A stretch of 64,000 nt of DNA from Mycolicibacterium thermoresistibile. GTDB taxonomy: Bacteria; Actinomycetota; Actinomycetes; Mycobacteriales; Mycobacteriaceae. Under the pieces are notes generated by a model that saw nothing but the letters and a program-made list of their open reading frames with translations, was not told where the DNA came from and did not search any database. Below are positions 44,670 to 53,602 of this stretch, one piece after another (within the stretch, counting starts at the first letter, position 1; each line of letters starts with the position of its first letter). The position numbers and the translations under genes are program-made. The DNA is taken from contig NZ_LT906483.1 in NCBI RefSeq assembly GCF_900187065.1, positions 3,410,001 to 3,474,000 of the forward strand, in the 5' to 3' direction.

Positions 44670-46625
44670 TCAGCGGTCGAGCCGCTGCAGGTGGTCGGTC
44701 AACGCGTCAGCGACGCGATGGTGACGGGCCGCTTCATCGGGCCATCCTCGGTCGCGGGCATCGACCTCGAGTGCCTCGACGTCGGTGCGTTGCGCCTCGA
44801 GCGCGTCGCGGAACTCCGGTCCGGTGACGAAGTTGTCGCAGGTCTCGCAGATGTTGGCATAGGGACAAGCACCCGCGCTCTCGTGACGGGAACAGTAGCC
44901 GTGGGCAACACGCGTTTTGAGCATCTCGCTGCCAAGCCAAATCACGGCATCGGGGACGATCGGTTTGCCGACCGGGGTGAGAGTGAACCGCCGCCGCATC
45001 TTGCCCATCGCCTGGTCGTAGGCATCACGCAACGTCGGTGAAGCCAAAGTGGCGTAACGCAAAGTCATTTGCGGGGTGACGTGCCCGAGCAACGCCATCA
45101 ACGCCTGCAGGCCCATCCCGGCGTTCGCGAGTTCGGTAGCCCACGTATGCCGCAGCTGATGCGGGGTCACCACCAACGGCGCACCCCCGGCCCCACGCAG
45201 TCCGCAAGTCTCGACGGCAGCGATCAGTCCGTTGCGCAGCCGGGTCTGGCTGAGACGGCGACCGTGCGCGACGAACAGGAAATCGGTCAACGCTCCGGTG
45301 CGGGGGTGCGGCAGCGGCCGGCAGATACCACGCCCGGTGGTCCACTCGTCCAACGCGGCGATGGTGGCGACCGAGAGCGGGACCATGCGTTCGGTGGCGA
45401 GCTTGCCCAACGGAACCTTCAACCAGGTGCCGGCGGGACCGTAGTCGATGACGCTGCCAAGTTCGAGGTCGAGTAGCTCCCCGACCCGCAGACCAGCTCC
45501 GCGGAGCACGGTCAGCCCGATACGAGCGAACGAATCATCCAGCCCAGAGACCGCATTCATCACTGCAACATCGATGTCGGGCGGCAGGGCCCGCGGAAGC
45601 GGTTGATCGAGTTTGGGGACGTCGACGGCGAAAACCAGACGGCGCGGTGGGGCCTGCTCCCAACCCCATTCGGTGATGTCGTCGAGCAGGTTGCGCACGC
45701 TCAGCACCGTCGATTGGATCACGGCCTTCGAGATGATGCGTCCGGCGCCGGAAGCGGCGCGTTGCCCACGCCAGGTGCGGGTGCGGTTCCAGACGAGGAA
45801 ACCCTCGATGTGATTGCGGTCGAGATCCTCGAGGGACGTGACCTCGGGATGAGCGGTGGTGAGGTAGTCCGCGAACGGCAGCAAGTCGTTGATCAAGGAT
45901 TCGACGGATTTCGGACGCAGCACCGATGCCCGGACGGTGACGTAACGCAGCAATGTTGCGCGAATCGCGTCGGCCATCGGAACCTCGGCGAAGCGTTGAG
46001 CGTAACTGCGGGCCCACCGCCGGCGCCGTGGTGGTGTGTCGACGATGCGGGCCTGAAACAGCATCTGTCGCAGCCCCGCAATCCGGTTGCGGTAGGCGCG
46101 ACGAGACGTTGCCGGAATCGACTGTGTTGCAGCCAATGCAGCGTCGAATTCGTCGACGGTATCGGCGCTCACGCCGCTGACGAGTCCGCCGTGCCAGGCG
46201 AGCAGCACCGCCAGACATTCACCCAGGACCGTCTCGATCCATTGCGGTGTCCAGCCCAAGGCCAGCCCGGCGGCCCGGACTGCGGCGAACCCGTCCGGGT
46301 CGCGGTCCTCGACGGCTCGGCCGAGACCGGTGAGGTTCTTGACGGCCGCAAGTTCGAGGTCCAGCCGCAGCTCGCCGCGTCCGATGAGGTGACACAGCAG
46401 CGGCCACGCCCCGGTGCGGCGCAGTTCGATGAGCCGTTCGGCTGCCGGTCGGGTCATCCAGTCCCGCAGGTCCGGATGCGAGGTGAGGAAGGTGGTCGCG
46501 ATGAGGGTGCGAGCGCGCACCGACCTACCGCTGAGACCCAGGGCGGCAACGTACTCGAGGTAATCGGCCAGCACCGTATCCGGGTCGGCCAGCGGATCGA
46601 CCATTGCGAGCGCGGGGGTGGTCAT
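44670..46625 (-). CDS. TnpB-like tyrosine recombinase with Cys-rich C-terminus
   Basis: A 651-residue site-specific recombinase. The catalytic set includes Arg in GAGLRVGELLDL (near residue 372), H-x-x-R in TPHQLRHTW (near residue 482), GH in LLGHVTPQ and Tyr in LRYATL. Beyond the recombinase domain lies a Cys-rich stretch with CSRHESAGACPYANICETC near residue 580, likely a zinc-binding motif that is typical of the Tn554 TnpB group. It starts within the tnpA stop (ATGA). Confidence 0.88.
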   Translation of the reverse strand: MTTPALAMVDPLADPDTVLADYLEYVAALGLSGRSVRARTLIATTFLTSHPDLRDWMTRPAAERLIELRRTGAWPLLCHLIGRGELRLDLELAAVKNLTGLGRAVEDRDPDGFAAVRAAGLALGWTPQWIETVLGECLAVLLAWHGGLVSGVSADTVDEFDAALAATQSIPATSRRAYRNRIAGLRQMLFQARIVDTPPRRRRWARSYAQRFAEVPMADAIRATLLRYVTVRASVLRPKSVESLINDLLPFADYLTTAHPEVTSLEDLDRNHIEGFLVWNRTRTWRGQRAASGAGRIISKAVIQSTVLSVRNLLDDITEWGWEQAPPRRLVFAVDVPKLDQPLPRALPPDIDVAVMNAVSGLDDSFARIGLTVLRGAGLRVGELLDLELGSVIDYGPAGTWLKVPLGKLATERMVPLSVATIAALDEWTTGRGICRPLPHPRTGALTDFLFVAHGRRLSQTRLRNGLIAAVETCGLRGAGGAPLVVTPHQLRHTWATELANAGMGLQALMALLGHVTPQMTLRYATLASPTLRDAYDQAMGKMRRRFTLTPVGKPIVPDAVIWLGSEMLKTRVAHGYCSRHESAGACPYANICETCDNFVTGPEFRDALEAQRTDVEALEVDARDRGWPDEAARHHRVADALTDHLQRLDR

Positions 46626-47677
46626 CGTCGTGTCCCGGCGAGGCTGGCGCGGGCCGCGCCGTATTCGGCGGCGAGCTGCGCGACCGACAGATGCACGTAT
46701 CCGGCGGTGGTCTCGGGAGACACGTGCCCCATCAACTCCCGTAACGCCATCAGATCGATTCCCGCAGAGGCCAGTTCGGTGCCGTAGGTGTGGCGCAGTC
46801 GGTGCGGACGCACCCGCGTTGCGCCGGACAGGACTCGGTGCCGCCGGAACAGCGACCGCAGTCCGGCCTCGGTGACCGGCGACCCGTGGGTGGGGCCACG
46901 CAGCACCACGAAACACTCTTGCGTCGCCAACCCCGGTGGCCGTTCGAGGCGCAGATAGGCCGATAGTTCGGTGAAGAACACCGCATCGACCGGCACCACC
47001 CGTTCCTTCGAGCCTTTGCCGAGCACCCGCAACCGACGTCGACCGAAATCGACGTCTGCCAGCCGCAGTGATCGCACCTCGGCGCTGCGCAGACCCCCGA
47101 ACAGCATGGCCCACACCATCGCCCGATCCCGATGAGTGCGCAACGACGCCACGAACTGCTCTACCGCGTCGGCGTCGAGGGATTCGGGCAGCAGTCGCGG
47201 TTGACGCACCAGCCGGCCCCCGGCTCGGGGTCGGCCCGGTCCGAGGTGCCCGAGCAGTCCGCGCGCTTGTGGTCGCAGGCCCTGCCCGCGCCGCGGTGAG
47301 GGCACCGGATTGTCGGCGCGCATCCTGGTCATCACCAGGTACTCGAACAACGCCCGCACCGCCGCGACTCGTCGGTTGATCGTCGACGCCGCCGCGCCCC
47401 GATCACCTCGTGTCGCCATACCTGGGCGGGGTTCGCGGCGCACGTCCTGCCAGTCGATCCACTCGAACACCGTCACCGGCGTCACCGCCGCCACCGTGAG
47501 GTCGCGATCGAGAAGGAACCGGGCCAGGTTGAGCACGTCGAACGCATACGCCCGCACCGTTGCCGCACTGAATCCGCGTCCGGCCAAGTGTGTCAGGAAT
47601 GCGTTCGCCGCTGCGCTTCCCTCCCACTGGCCGTCGATCGCATAGCCGTCGCCGTGGGTCCGCACCCGAACGGTCAT
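46622..47677 (-). CDS. TnpA-like tyrosine recombinase
   Basis: A 351-residue recombinase. A SAM-like core-binding domain covers about residues 15-120; the catalytic domain has Arg in FGGLRSAEVRSL, H-x-x-R in PHRLRHTYGTEL, GH in LMGHVSPETT and the Tyr in AGYVHLS. ATG at 47675-47677 (MTVRVRTHGDG). The 4-bp overlap with the following tnpB gene suggests both proteins are made in equal amounts. Confidence 0.88.
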   Translation of the reverse strand: MTVRVRTHGDGYAIDGQWEGSAAANAFLTHLAGRGFSAATVRAYAFDVLNLARFLLDRDLTVAAVTPVTVFEWIDWQDVRREPRPGMATRGDRGAAASTINRRVAAVRALFEYLVMTRMRADNPVPSPRRGQGLRPQARGLLGHLGPGRPRAGGRLVRQPRLLPESLDADAVEQFVASLRTHRDRAMVWAMLFGGLRSAEVRSLRLADVDFGRRRLRVLGKGSKERVVPVDAVFFTELSAYLRLERPPGLATQECFVVLRGPTHGSPVTEAGLRSLFRRHRVLSGATRVRPHRLRHTYGTELASAGIDLMALRELMGHVSPETTAGYVHLSVAQLAAEYGAARASLAGTRR

Positions 47678-47791
47678 GGTCTGCCCCTCTCGATCGAGCT
47701 GACACCGCCAGCATGCGCCGAGCAACGCCGTCGGCCCCGGACCTCACGCCGCACCCATGATCGTGTCGTGAGAGGGCCGGTTAACCGATCT

Positions 47792-48802
47792 CGGATTATT
47801 CGACCAGATCTTCTGCCAATGGGCCCGCGGGAACGCGGTGAACGCCAGCACATCGGTCTTGGCTTCGCCCATCATGGCGGCGACCTTCGGAAACGAGCCG
47901 GCCAGCGTGTCAGCGACGCGGTCCCACTGCGCGGCGACCTCGTCGGGGTCGGTGTGGGCGAAGATCGTCTTGACCGCCGCGGTCACCGCCGGGGCATGCT
48001 TGGCCGCGACCGCGGTGTGCAGATTACGCATGAAATGCACCCGGCAGCGCTGCCACGACGAGTTCGTGAACTGTTGCGCCACAGCGGCTTTGAGTCCGGC
48101 ATGGGCGTCGGAGATGACCAGATGCACCCCTGAGAGCCCACGCGCTTTCAGCGACGCCAAAAACTCGCGCCAGAACTCGAAGGACTCGCTGTCGCCGACG
48201 GCGGTGCCCAAGACTTCGCGGGTGCCGTCGATGGATACCCCGGTGGCCACCACCAGGGCCTGAGAGACCACGTGCGCCCCGATACGGACCTTGCAGAACG
48301 TCGCATCGCAAAACACGTACGGGAACTGCGTATGGGCCAAGCTGCGGATGCGAAACGCCTCGATCTCCTCATCGAGGCCCGCACAGATCCGCGAGACCTC
48401 CGACTTGGACACCCCGGAGCCCACGCCCATGGCGGTGACCAGGTCATCGACACTGCGGGTCGACACACCGTGCACATAGGCTTCCATGATCACCGCGTGC
48501 AGCGCGCGGTCGATGCGGCGACGGCGCTCCAGCAGTGACGGGAAGAACGAGCCGGCCCGCAGCTTGGGGATCTGTACCTCGATATCGCCGCTGGTGGTCG
48601 ACACCGTCTTGGGTCGGTGCCCATTGCGGTGCACGGTGCGCCCATCGGTGCGCTCGTAGCGGCCCGCTCCGATCGCCGCGGTGGCCTCGGCCTCGATCAG
48701 CTGCTGCAACCCGGCGCGGATCAACTCGGCGAACACCGCCCCCGAATCAGCAGACTTGAGCGCATCGAGCTGAGCAAGCAAGGCAGAATGGTCCTGGGTC
48801 AT
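47792..48802 (-). pseudogene. IS256 family transposase (mutator type), C-terminus lost
   Basis: About 337 residues are authentic, from MTQDHSALLAQLD to QKIWSNNP. DDE elements seen are Asp in VFCDATFCKVRIG and Asp in VISDAHAGLKAA; the catalytic Glu, which normally follows SNNP as LERLNKEIKRR, is gone. The frame continues for 16 foreign residues into the recombinase element and stops at 47744. It is a different IS256-type element from that at 35613. Confidence 0.9.
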
Positions 48803-49120
48803 CGCGTAGATGGTCCTTTCGTGAGTAACTTTTGTCGGTGACTCACTGATCACTACGCGATGGCCCACCCCAGCACCGGGAACGACACACCCCGGCCGTA
48901 GGGCTCAGGTCCCAAACCCCACCACTCCAGGGGACTTACCCCGAGCCTGAACGGGGGACGTGCCACACACCTGTTCGATTTGCTGCCCAGCCACGCCGAG
49001 AAGTCACACCAAAGTCACACGAGGTCGTTTGCCCATGCTGGGTGAACGCAACACCCCACCGCTCTGACCTGCGCGTTGAGCCGTGGTGACACCCGTGTTT
49101 CCCCTGGTGGACTTTGCGAA
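48803..49120. other. 318 bp without a gene, with integrase-like direct repeats
   Basis: The part next to 48802 must contain the terminus of the IS256-type element; an imperfect hairpin GTGAGT...ACTCAC lies at about 48822-48847. At 49002-49020 the sequence AGTCACACCAAAGTCACAC shows a tandem GTCACAC, and a similar AGGTCACACGAAAGTCGCA is at 49232-49250, on the other side of the tRNA fragment. Such repeats could be arm-type sites of a former integrase. Confidence 0.4.
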
Positions 49121-49170
49121 TCTGCCTCCGGAGCAGAAGGCCGCAGGTTCGAATCCTGCCGGGGGCACCA
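49121..49170 (+). tRNA. 3' half of tRNA-Arg (anticodon CCG), attachment-site scar
   Basis: The sequence contains a complete anticodon stem-loop (TCTGC-CTCCGGA-GCAGA, anticodon CCG), T-arm (GCAGG-TTCGAAT-CCTGC), acceptor strand CGGGGGC, discriminator A and encoded CCA. The 5' half (acceptor GCCCCCG and D-arm) is absent from the 26 bases upstream. Integrating elements that use tRNA genes leave such 3' fragments at one end. This is therefore not a functional tRNA gene but an att site remnant. Confidence 0.88.
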
Positions 49171-49638
49171 TCTGACCAGCACGTTTGCCGTCAGGTCAAT
49201 GCGCACAGATGGCGCCTGCGTCACGACGAACAGGTCACACGAAAGTCGCAACAGCACCGGAATGGGGCCTCGCTGCGCGCGCCCCTGGGCTTCACCGGAT
49301 GGCGCCAAGCACGTTTTACTGCGTCCCTCAGACCCTCGGTGTCAGGGTGCGGGCACAGCCGCGCGGTGGTCCGGGGACGAGTGCCGCTTCGCGACGGCCG
49401 CCGACGAGACACCGTGCGATCCGTTCTACTTTGTCGTCGACGAGAGTTCGTGTTCGCTCATGACACTCCGCGATGCGGGGTTTAGGCGGGGCGTTGACCA
49501 CCGGTAGGTGCGATGACCGACGACGCCGATATCCGGCCCGCCGCTTCACGTTTGGCGAGGACACCGTCATCGACAACATCGACCTCGACGAGGAGCCTGG
49601 CATCCTGCAGTTGATCACGGCTAAGGCCGCCGAAAAGC
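49171..49638. other. 468 bp without a recognised gene
   Basis: Some open frames cross this stretch on both strands but show only Arg/Ser-rich shadow composition. The piece 49550-49635 (ending DLDEEPGILQLITAKAAEKL in one frame) could be the tail of a lost gene, without a recognisable start. The region is consistent with scrambled sequence between an attachment scar and the TetR gene. Confidence 0.4.
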
Positions 49639-50373
49639 TCACTGCGACAACCGGTCCAACCATTCCTTGAGCAGCTCCGCTTCGGCCTCGGTCAGCACAC
49701 CGGCGCCGCCCGTTTCCAGCACCGATTTGAGGGCGATGGCCCGGGTGGCCACGCCGGCGCCGTCGGCGGGACCTGCGGCGCCGCCGGTGGTGATCGCCGC
49801 CAACATGGCCTCCCGGGTCGCCGCGGACAGTTCCGGGTCGCGCTCGGCGGGCGTTTGCGAGATCAACGTCAGCGTGACGCCGCGGCATGCCGAATGCATC
49901 ATCTCGGCAGCCCGGTCGACCCCGATCCGTAGACGTCCCGCCTCGGCGACGCGCTGCATCAGCGACCTCAGAATGGCGTCCCCCTCGGCGACCGCCCGGG
50001 GTTTGGCGTCCGGGCGCGGATCGCCGTACAGCACCGTGTAGGTGGCAGGGTGGCGCAGGCCGAACTCCACATGCAGGTCCCAGCCGTCGCGCAGATCGTG
50101 GACCGGGTCGTCGGTCAGCGCACGCTCGCGTTTCGCCTTGAGATATTCGGCCATGCCGAGGCTGGCGGCGTCGTCGATCAGGCGGCGCATATCGCCGAAA
50201 TGCCGATAGATCGTGGGGGGCTGCACTCCCGCGGCAGCGCTCACGTTGCGGGTGGTCACGGCGTCCCGTCCCTGCTCGGCGAGGATCTCGGCGGCCGCGC
50301 GCAGAATGCGCTCCCGCTGCTCGCGTTGCTGCTCGGTCAATCCATCCACGTTATCGACGGTAGCATTCTCCAT
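49639..50373 (-). CDS. TetR/AcrR family transcriptional regulator
   Basis: A 244-residue regulator. The helix-turn-helix covers about residues 18-66 (ILRAAAEILAEQGRDAVTTRNVSAAAGVQ, PPTIYRHFGDMRRL). The C-terminal half has the TetR_C-like YTVLYGDPRP segment near residue 112. Its start lies 2 bp from a palindromic pair in the divergent promoter region, pointing to autoregulation and control of the small exported protein at 50473. Confidence 0.92.
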   Translation of the reverse strand: MENATVDNVDGLTEQQREQRERILRAAAEILAEQGRDAVTTRNVSAAAGVQPPTIYRHFGDMRRLIDDAASLGMAEYLKAKRERALTDDPVHDLRDGWDLHVEFGLRHPATYTVLYGDPRPDAKPRAVAEGDAILRSLMQRVAEAGRLRIGVDRAAEMMHSACRGVTLTLISQTPAERDPELSAATREAMLAAITTGGAAGPADGAGVATRAIALKSVLETGGAGVLTEAEAELLKEWLDRLSQ

Positions 50374-50374
50374 C

Positions 50375-50422
50375 TATCGCTGTTACTATCAGCGATATCG
50401 GTATTTTGCTATCACCGATATC
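50375..50422. promoter_or_regulatory. double palindrome, probable TetR operators
   Basis: First palindrome: TATCGCTG (50375-50382), spacer of 7, CAGCGATA (50390-50397). Second: GATATCGGT (50394-50402), spacer of 11, ACCGATATC (50414-50422). Both are perfect and overlap by four bases. They cover the TetR promoter and the upstream side of the 50473 gene. The shared core is ATC(A/G)(C/G)CGAT-like; one operator with two half-site readings is also possible. Confidence 0.75.
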
Positions 50423-50472
50423 CAGTGCCGGCGGCGGCATCATCGACCCCCGTTATCGGGAAGGACAAGACC

Positions 50473-50769
50473 ATGCGATTCCGGACAGCTTCCGCTTTGG
50501 CCGTGGTCGGCATACCGGCAGCGCTGAGCCTGGCGATCGAAACCCAGGCCGCACCGTCGGGACCCGGTTCGGCGGCCGACATCATCAACCGGCTCGAAAC
50601 CGAGGGCCTACGGGTGATCGTCAACCGCGTCGGCACGGGTCCGCTGTCGGAGTGCACCGTGACCCGGATGGCCGCCGGCCGGGACGTCACCCGGCGAGAC
50701 GCCACCGGTGACGACAGTTCGGTGGAACGTCTGCGTTACCGAACGGTCCACGTCACGGTCACATGCTGA
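50473..50769 (+). CDS. small exported protein (98 aa), unknown function
   Basis: A 98-residue protein with a Sec-type signal peptide (MRFRTASALAVVGIPAALSL, cleavage likely near AAPSG at residue 27). The mature part is about 70 residues with IINRLETEGLRVIVNRVG and two Cys (ECTVTRM and the C-terminal VTVTC) that may form a disulfide. Similar small secreted proteins are common in mycobacteria; no function is known to me. GGGAAGGA precedes the ATG. Probably controlled by the divergent TetR. Confidence 0.75.
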   Translation: MRFRTASALAVVGIPAALSLAIETQAAPSGPGSAADIINRLETEGLRVIVNRVGTGPLSECTVTRMAAGRDVTRRDATGDDSSVERLRYRTVHVTVTC

Positions 50770-50921
50770 CCGGGTTCTGCGTGCAAACCCGTTGCGGCGC
50801 ATGGTTATCTCACACCCATCCGATGCCGCCCACCCCACCGTTCGCCGAGTGACCACGGTCGCGAACCGACCGATGTGGTCAACTGGTTCCGAACCGGCCG
50901 CGACAGTGGCAGGCTGCCGTC

Positions 50922-51155
50922 ATGGCATTCCGAGTGAGTTTCGTCGACGAGGGCGAGAACAGCATTCAGGGCAGCGATTTCGACACCTACTACTTCCTGT
51001 CCGACGGTGTGCTGCGGGTCGAACTGGCCGAGGAGACGTTCTACTACTCCCCGTCCTACTGGCGATGGGTCGAACCGAGTCGTGGCCATCTCCCCGGCCT
51101 GCGACAGGTGCCCGGCGGCAACGGCGAATGGTTCGCGTCCGGACCCTCGATCTGA
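50922..51155 (+). CDS. small hypothetical protein (77 aa)
   Basis: A 77-residue acidic, aromatic-rich protein (FVDEGENSIQGSDFDTYYFL, FYYSPSYWRWVEP). No signal peptide, no Cys. The even residue distribution and codon use suggest a real gene. A ribosome binding site is weak (AGGCTG before the ATG). I do not recognise a family. Confidence 0.55.
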   Translation: MAFRVSFVDEGENSIQGSDFDTYYFLSDGVLRVELAEETFYYSPSYWRWVEPSRGHLPGLRQVPGGNGEWFASGPSI

Positions 51156-51242
51156 ACAGGCCCGATATAAGGGTCCGGGCCCGGATCTAAGGGCTTTCTG
51201 AAAGGCCTCGTCCCAGCCGCCGTCAGATGGAATGATGCCGTT

Positions 51243-51704
51243 ATGGCCGGGATTGTCCGGTTGGACACCGCAGGCAGGAAAGGCGCCCAGTCGGCCCGAA
51301 AAGCGCAGACCGGGCAGGAAACAGAGCGCGCCAAGAAAGCCCGGTTGGCGGCCATGCGTGCTGCCGATGGTTTCTGGCGGTCCCCCGTCGGCCAGGCGCT
51401 CCAGGCCTATCAGCGTGGGGACGGCTTCTTCCAGGTGCAGTTGCCGCACTCGGCCGTCAGGTTCAATCCCCTGGGCCCGCCGTCCGGCCTGACCTCATCC
51501 GTCGATGCCGGCTTCAACAAGACCGACGTGCTCGGCCAGATCGAGGAGATCGGCTGGCGGCTGATCCAGGCCACCTGGGTGCAGGTCGAGCCTGCCCCGC
51601 GTCCCGGACCACCGACCCCGACCCAGCCCGCCGGCGCCGACGACGTCGTCGGCATCTATCTGTTCCGTCGAGATCAGCCGCACTACCGGCCGGTCGCCGA
51701 CTGA
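51243..51704 (+). CDS. conserved hypothetical protein (153 aa)
   Basis: A 153-residue soluble protein. The N-terminal 45 residues are basic and probably helical (ARKAQTGQETERAKKARLAAM); the middle contains FFQVQLPHSAV and GQIEEIGWRLIQATWVQV, and the end GADDVVGIYLFRR. It resembles a widespread actinobacterial hypothetical protein, often short and of unknown role; this is recollection, not a search. It lies 17 bp before the alpha/beta hydrolase start. Confidence 0.68.
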   Translation: MAGIVRLDTAGRKGAQSARKAQTGQETERAKKARLAAMRAADGFWRSPVGQALQAYQRGDGFFQVQLPHSAVRFNPLGPPSGLTSSVDAGFNKTDVLGQIEEIGWRLIQATWVQVEPAPRPGPPTPTQPAGADDVVGIYLFRRDQPHYRPVAD

Positions 51705-51721
51705 CCCGTACCGAGGTTCCG

Positions 51722-52540
51722 ATGCCGCGATTCAGCCGAGCCGGAACCACCATCGACTACACCGACACCGGGGCGCCCGCAGGCCGGCTCGAGGCGCCCA
51801 CCATCCTGTTCGGCCACGGTCTGCTGTTCAGCGGCTGGCAGTTCAACCTGCAGATCTACGCGCTGCGCCGGTACTACCGCTGCCTGGCCATCGACTGGCG
51901 GGGTCAGGGCGCCAGTTCGGGAGCCGCCCGCCCCTACGACATGGACACGCTCACCGAGGACGCCGCCCACCTGGTCAGATCGCTGGGCGTCGCGCCCGCC
52001 CACTACGTCGGGCTGTCGATGGGCGGGTTCGTCGGGATCCGGCTGGCAGCCCGCCACCCGGAGCTGGTGCGGTCGCTGGTGCTGATGAACACCAGCGCCG
52101 GCCCGGAGGACCCGGCCAAGGCCGACCGCTACCGCACGATGGCCCGGATCTACCGATTCACCGGCATCGGACCGCTGCGTCGGGCGGTGCTGCCGTTGAT
52201 GTTCGGTCCGGCCTTCCTGGCCGACCCGGATTCCGAGGACGTGATCGACGAATGGGAGCGGCGGCTGCGCCGCTACCCACGCAGCAGCGTGCGCGACGCC
52301 GTGCTGGCAGTGGCCAACCGCGCCGGCGTCGAGGACGAACTCGCCGCGATCGACGTGCCCACCCTGGTCATCGGCGGCGCCCAGGACGCCGCCACCCCGC
52401 CGGCACACGCGCAGGCGCTGGCGGCCGGCATCCGCGGTGCACGGCTGGAGATCATCGACGACTGCGGCCACAGCAGCCCCCTGGAGCGGCCCGACGTGGT
52501 CACCGAGCTGTTGCGCGGGTTCCTGCTGGAGCACACCTGA
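51722..52540 (+). CDS. alpha/beta fold hydrolase
   Basis: A 272-residue hydrolase of standard length. The nucleophile elbow is GLSMGGFVG (Ser near residue 100), oxyanion region FGHGLLFSGWQF near residue 25, acid residue in IGGAQDAATPP near residue 222 and catalytic His in DDCGHSSPLERPD near residue 250. Substrate unknown; ester or lactone hydrolysis is typical. It ends exactly against the convergent LLM gene. Confidence 0.92.
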   Translation: MPRFSRAGTTIDYTDTGAPAGRLEAPTILFGHGLLFSGWQFNLQIYALRRYYRCLAIDWRGQGASSGAARPYDMDTLTEDAAHLVRSLGVAPAHYVGLSMGGFVGIRLAARHPELVRSLVLMNTSAGPEDPAKADRYRTMARIYRFTGIGPLRRAVLPLMFGPAFLADPDSEDVIDEWERRLRRYPRSSVRDAVLAVANRAGVEDELAAIDVPTLVIGGAQDAATPPAHAQALAAGIRGARLEIIDDCGHSSPLERPDVVTELLRGFLLEHT

Positions 52541-53440
52541 TCACGGTTCGCCGAACTCGCGCACCACCTCGGCGGCCCGGCGCACCTGATCGACGTCGGC
52601 ACTGGTGGGGATCAGATGCACCTCGTCGGCACCGATGTCGCGGAACCGGCGCAACACGCGGTGCAGTTCGTCCTCGCTGCCGGCGAATCCGGTGGTCGGG
52701 GCCATCGCGTCGACGAACTCGACCGGAATCCAGTTCATGTACCGGCGCAGATGCCGGTGCACCTGGTCGCGGGCGGTGTCGGCCGCGCCGAGGGCGAACC
52801 AGAACGACGTCGCAAGATGCGGGGCCGGCTTACCCGCCTGCGCCCACGCCGACCTGGCGATGTCGAACAACTCGTTCTGCTTGCCGGTGTCGAGATCCAG
52901 CGTGGTGCCGGCCATTCCGTCCGCCCACGCCGCGGCGCTGCGCACGGTCTTCGGGCCGATCGTGCCCACCAGCAACGGCGGCCCGCCGGACTGCACCGGA
53001 GGCGGGCCGACCGGCAGCACCGACTCGGTCACCTTCTCCCCCGCCCACACCCGCTTCATGACCGCCACCCGCTCGGCCATCTCCCGCATCGTCTGGGTCG
53101 CCGGATCGGCCCCGACGGCGCGATAGTCCTCATGGCGGCCACCCACGCCGATGCCGACCGTCAACCGGCCGCCGCTGAGCACATCGCCGGTGGCGAGACC
53201 TTTGGCCAGCAGCACCGGGTCGTGCAGTTGCGGCACCACGACCGTCGTCACCAACCGCACCCGGTCGGTCCAGGCGGCCAGCGCCCCGAGCAAGGTGAGG
53301 CTGTCGGGATTGTCGAAGGCGATCCGCTCACCCCAGCACAACGCCGAGAAGGGGCCGTCGTCGATGGCGCGGGCCCACGTGCGCAGCGTCGCGGCGTCGA
53401 GGTCCGGCTCCATCACCGGCATGGTCATCCCAATCCGCAC
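52541..53440 (-). CDS. LLM class F420-dependent oxidoreductase
   Basis: A 299-residue luciferase-like protein with VRIGMTMPVMEPDLD as N-terminus, LTTVVVPQLHDPVLLAKGLATGD near residue 70 (in family form), GGRLTVGIGVGGR near residue 92 and PPLLVGTIGPKT near residue 160. GTG at 53438-53440 was chosen because a barrel strand begins there; the frame extends upstream to 53527 without family similarity. Converges with the hydrolase, with no bases between the stop codons. Confidence 0.9.
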   Translation of the reverse strand: MRIGMTMPVMEPDLDAATLRTWARAIDDGPFSALCWGERIAFDNPDSLTLLGALAAWTDRVRLVTTVVVPQLHDPVLLAKGLATGDVLSGGRLTVGIGVGGRHEDYRAVGADPATQTMREMAERVAVMKRVWAGEKVTESVLPVGPPPVQSGGPPLLVGTIGPKTVRSAAAWADGMAGTTLDLDTGKQNELFDIARSAWAQAGKPAPHLATSFWFALGAADTARDQVHRHLRRYMNWIPVEFVDAMAPTTGFAGSEDELHRVLRRFRDIGADEVHLIPTSADVDQVRRAAEVVREFGEP

Positions 53441-53580
53441 GCCGGTGATTGTGGCAGGTTGGCGACGCTCGACGGCGCCGAGCGTCCGCGAATGCGCACG
53501 GATCACGGCGTGTCGCGGTGCAGACACCTTCGTAAGTGGTTTTTGTCAAGGGGTTGGGGGGCTCTGCCCGGTCCTCGTCT
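53441..53580. other. 140 bp between LLM gene and IS3 copy 2
   Basis: No gene. The last 55 bp (TAAGTGGTTTTTGTCAAGGGG and onward) differ in composition and may be a piece of another element end. No IS110 sequence can be recognised here, though the IS110 gene on the other side of the IS3 element is cut off. Confidence 0.4.
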
Positions 53581-53602
53581 TGAAGTACCCCAGGTTTTGT
53601 TC

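Larger units (their letters stand above)
44670..47791 (-). mobile_element. Tn554-type element (tnpA-tnpB), apparently without tnpC
   Basis: Two overlapping tyrosine recombinase genes of 351 and 651 codons, in the order and sizes of tnpA (361) and tnpB (630) of Tn554. The third gene, tnpC, and cargo genes are not present. At 47791/47792 the element abuts the truncated IS256-type transposase; at 44669 it abuts the truncated FadR gene. No terminal inverted repeats were found, as expected for this family. Confidence 0.75.

Noticed and set aside
49015..49308. Minus-strand frame with PRQDSNLRPSAPEA across the tRNA fragment
   Set aside because: This peptide is a known artefact from translating the antisense of tRNA 3' halves; it is explained by the tRNA-Arg remnant.
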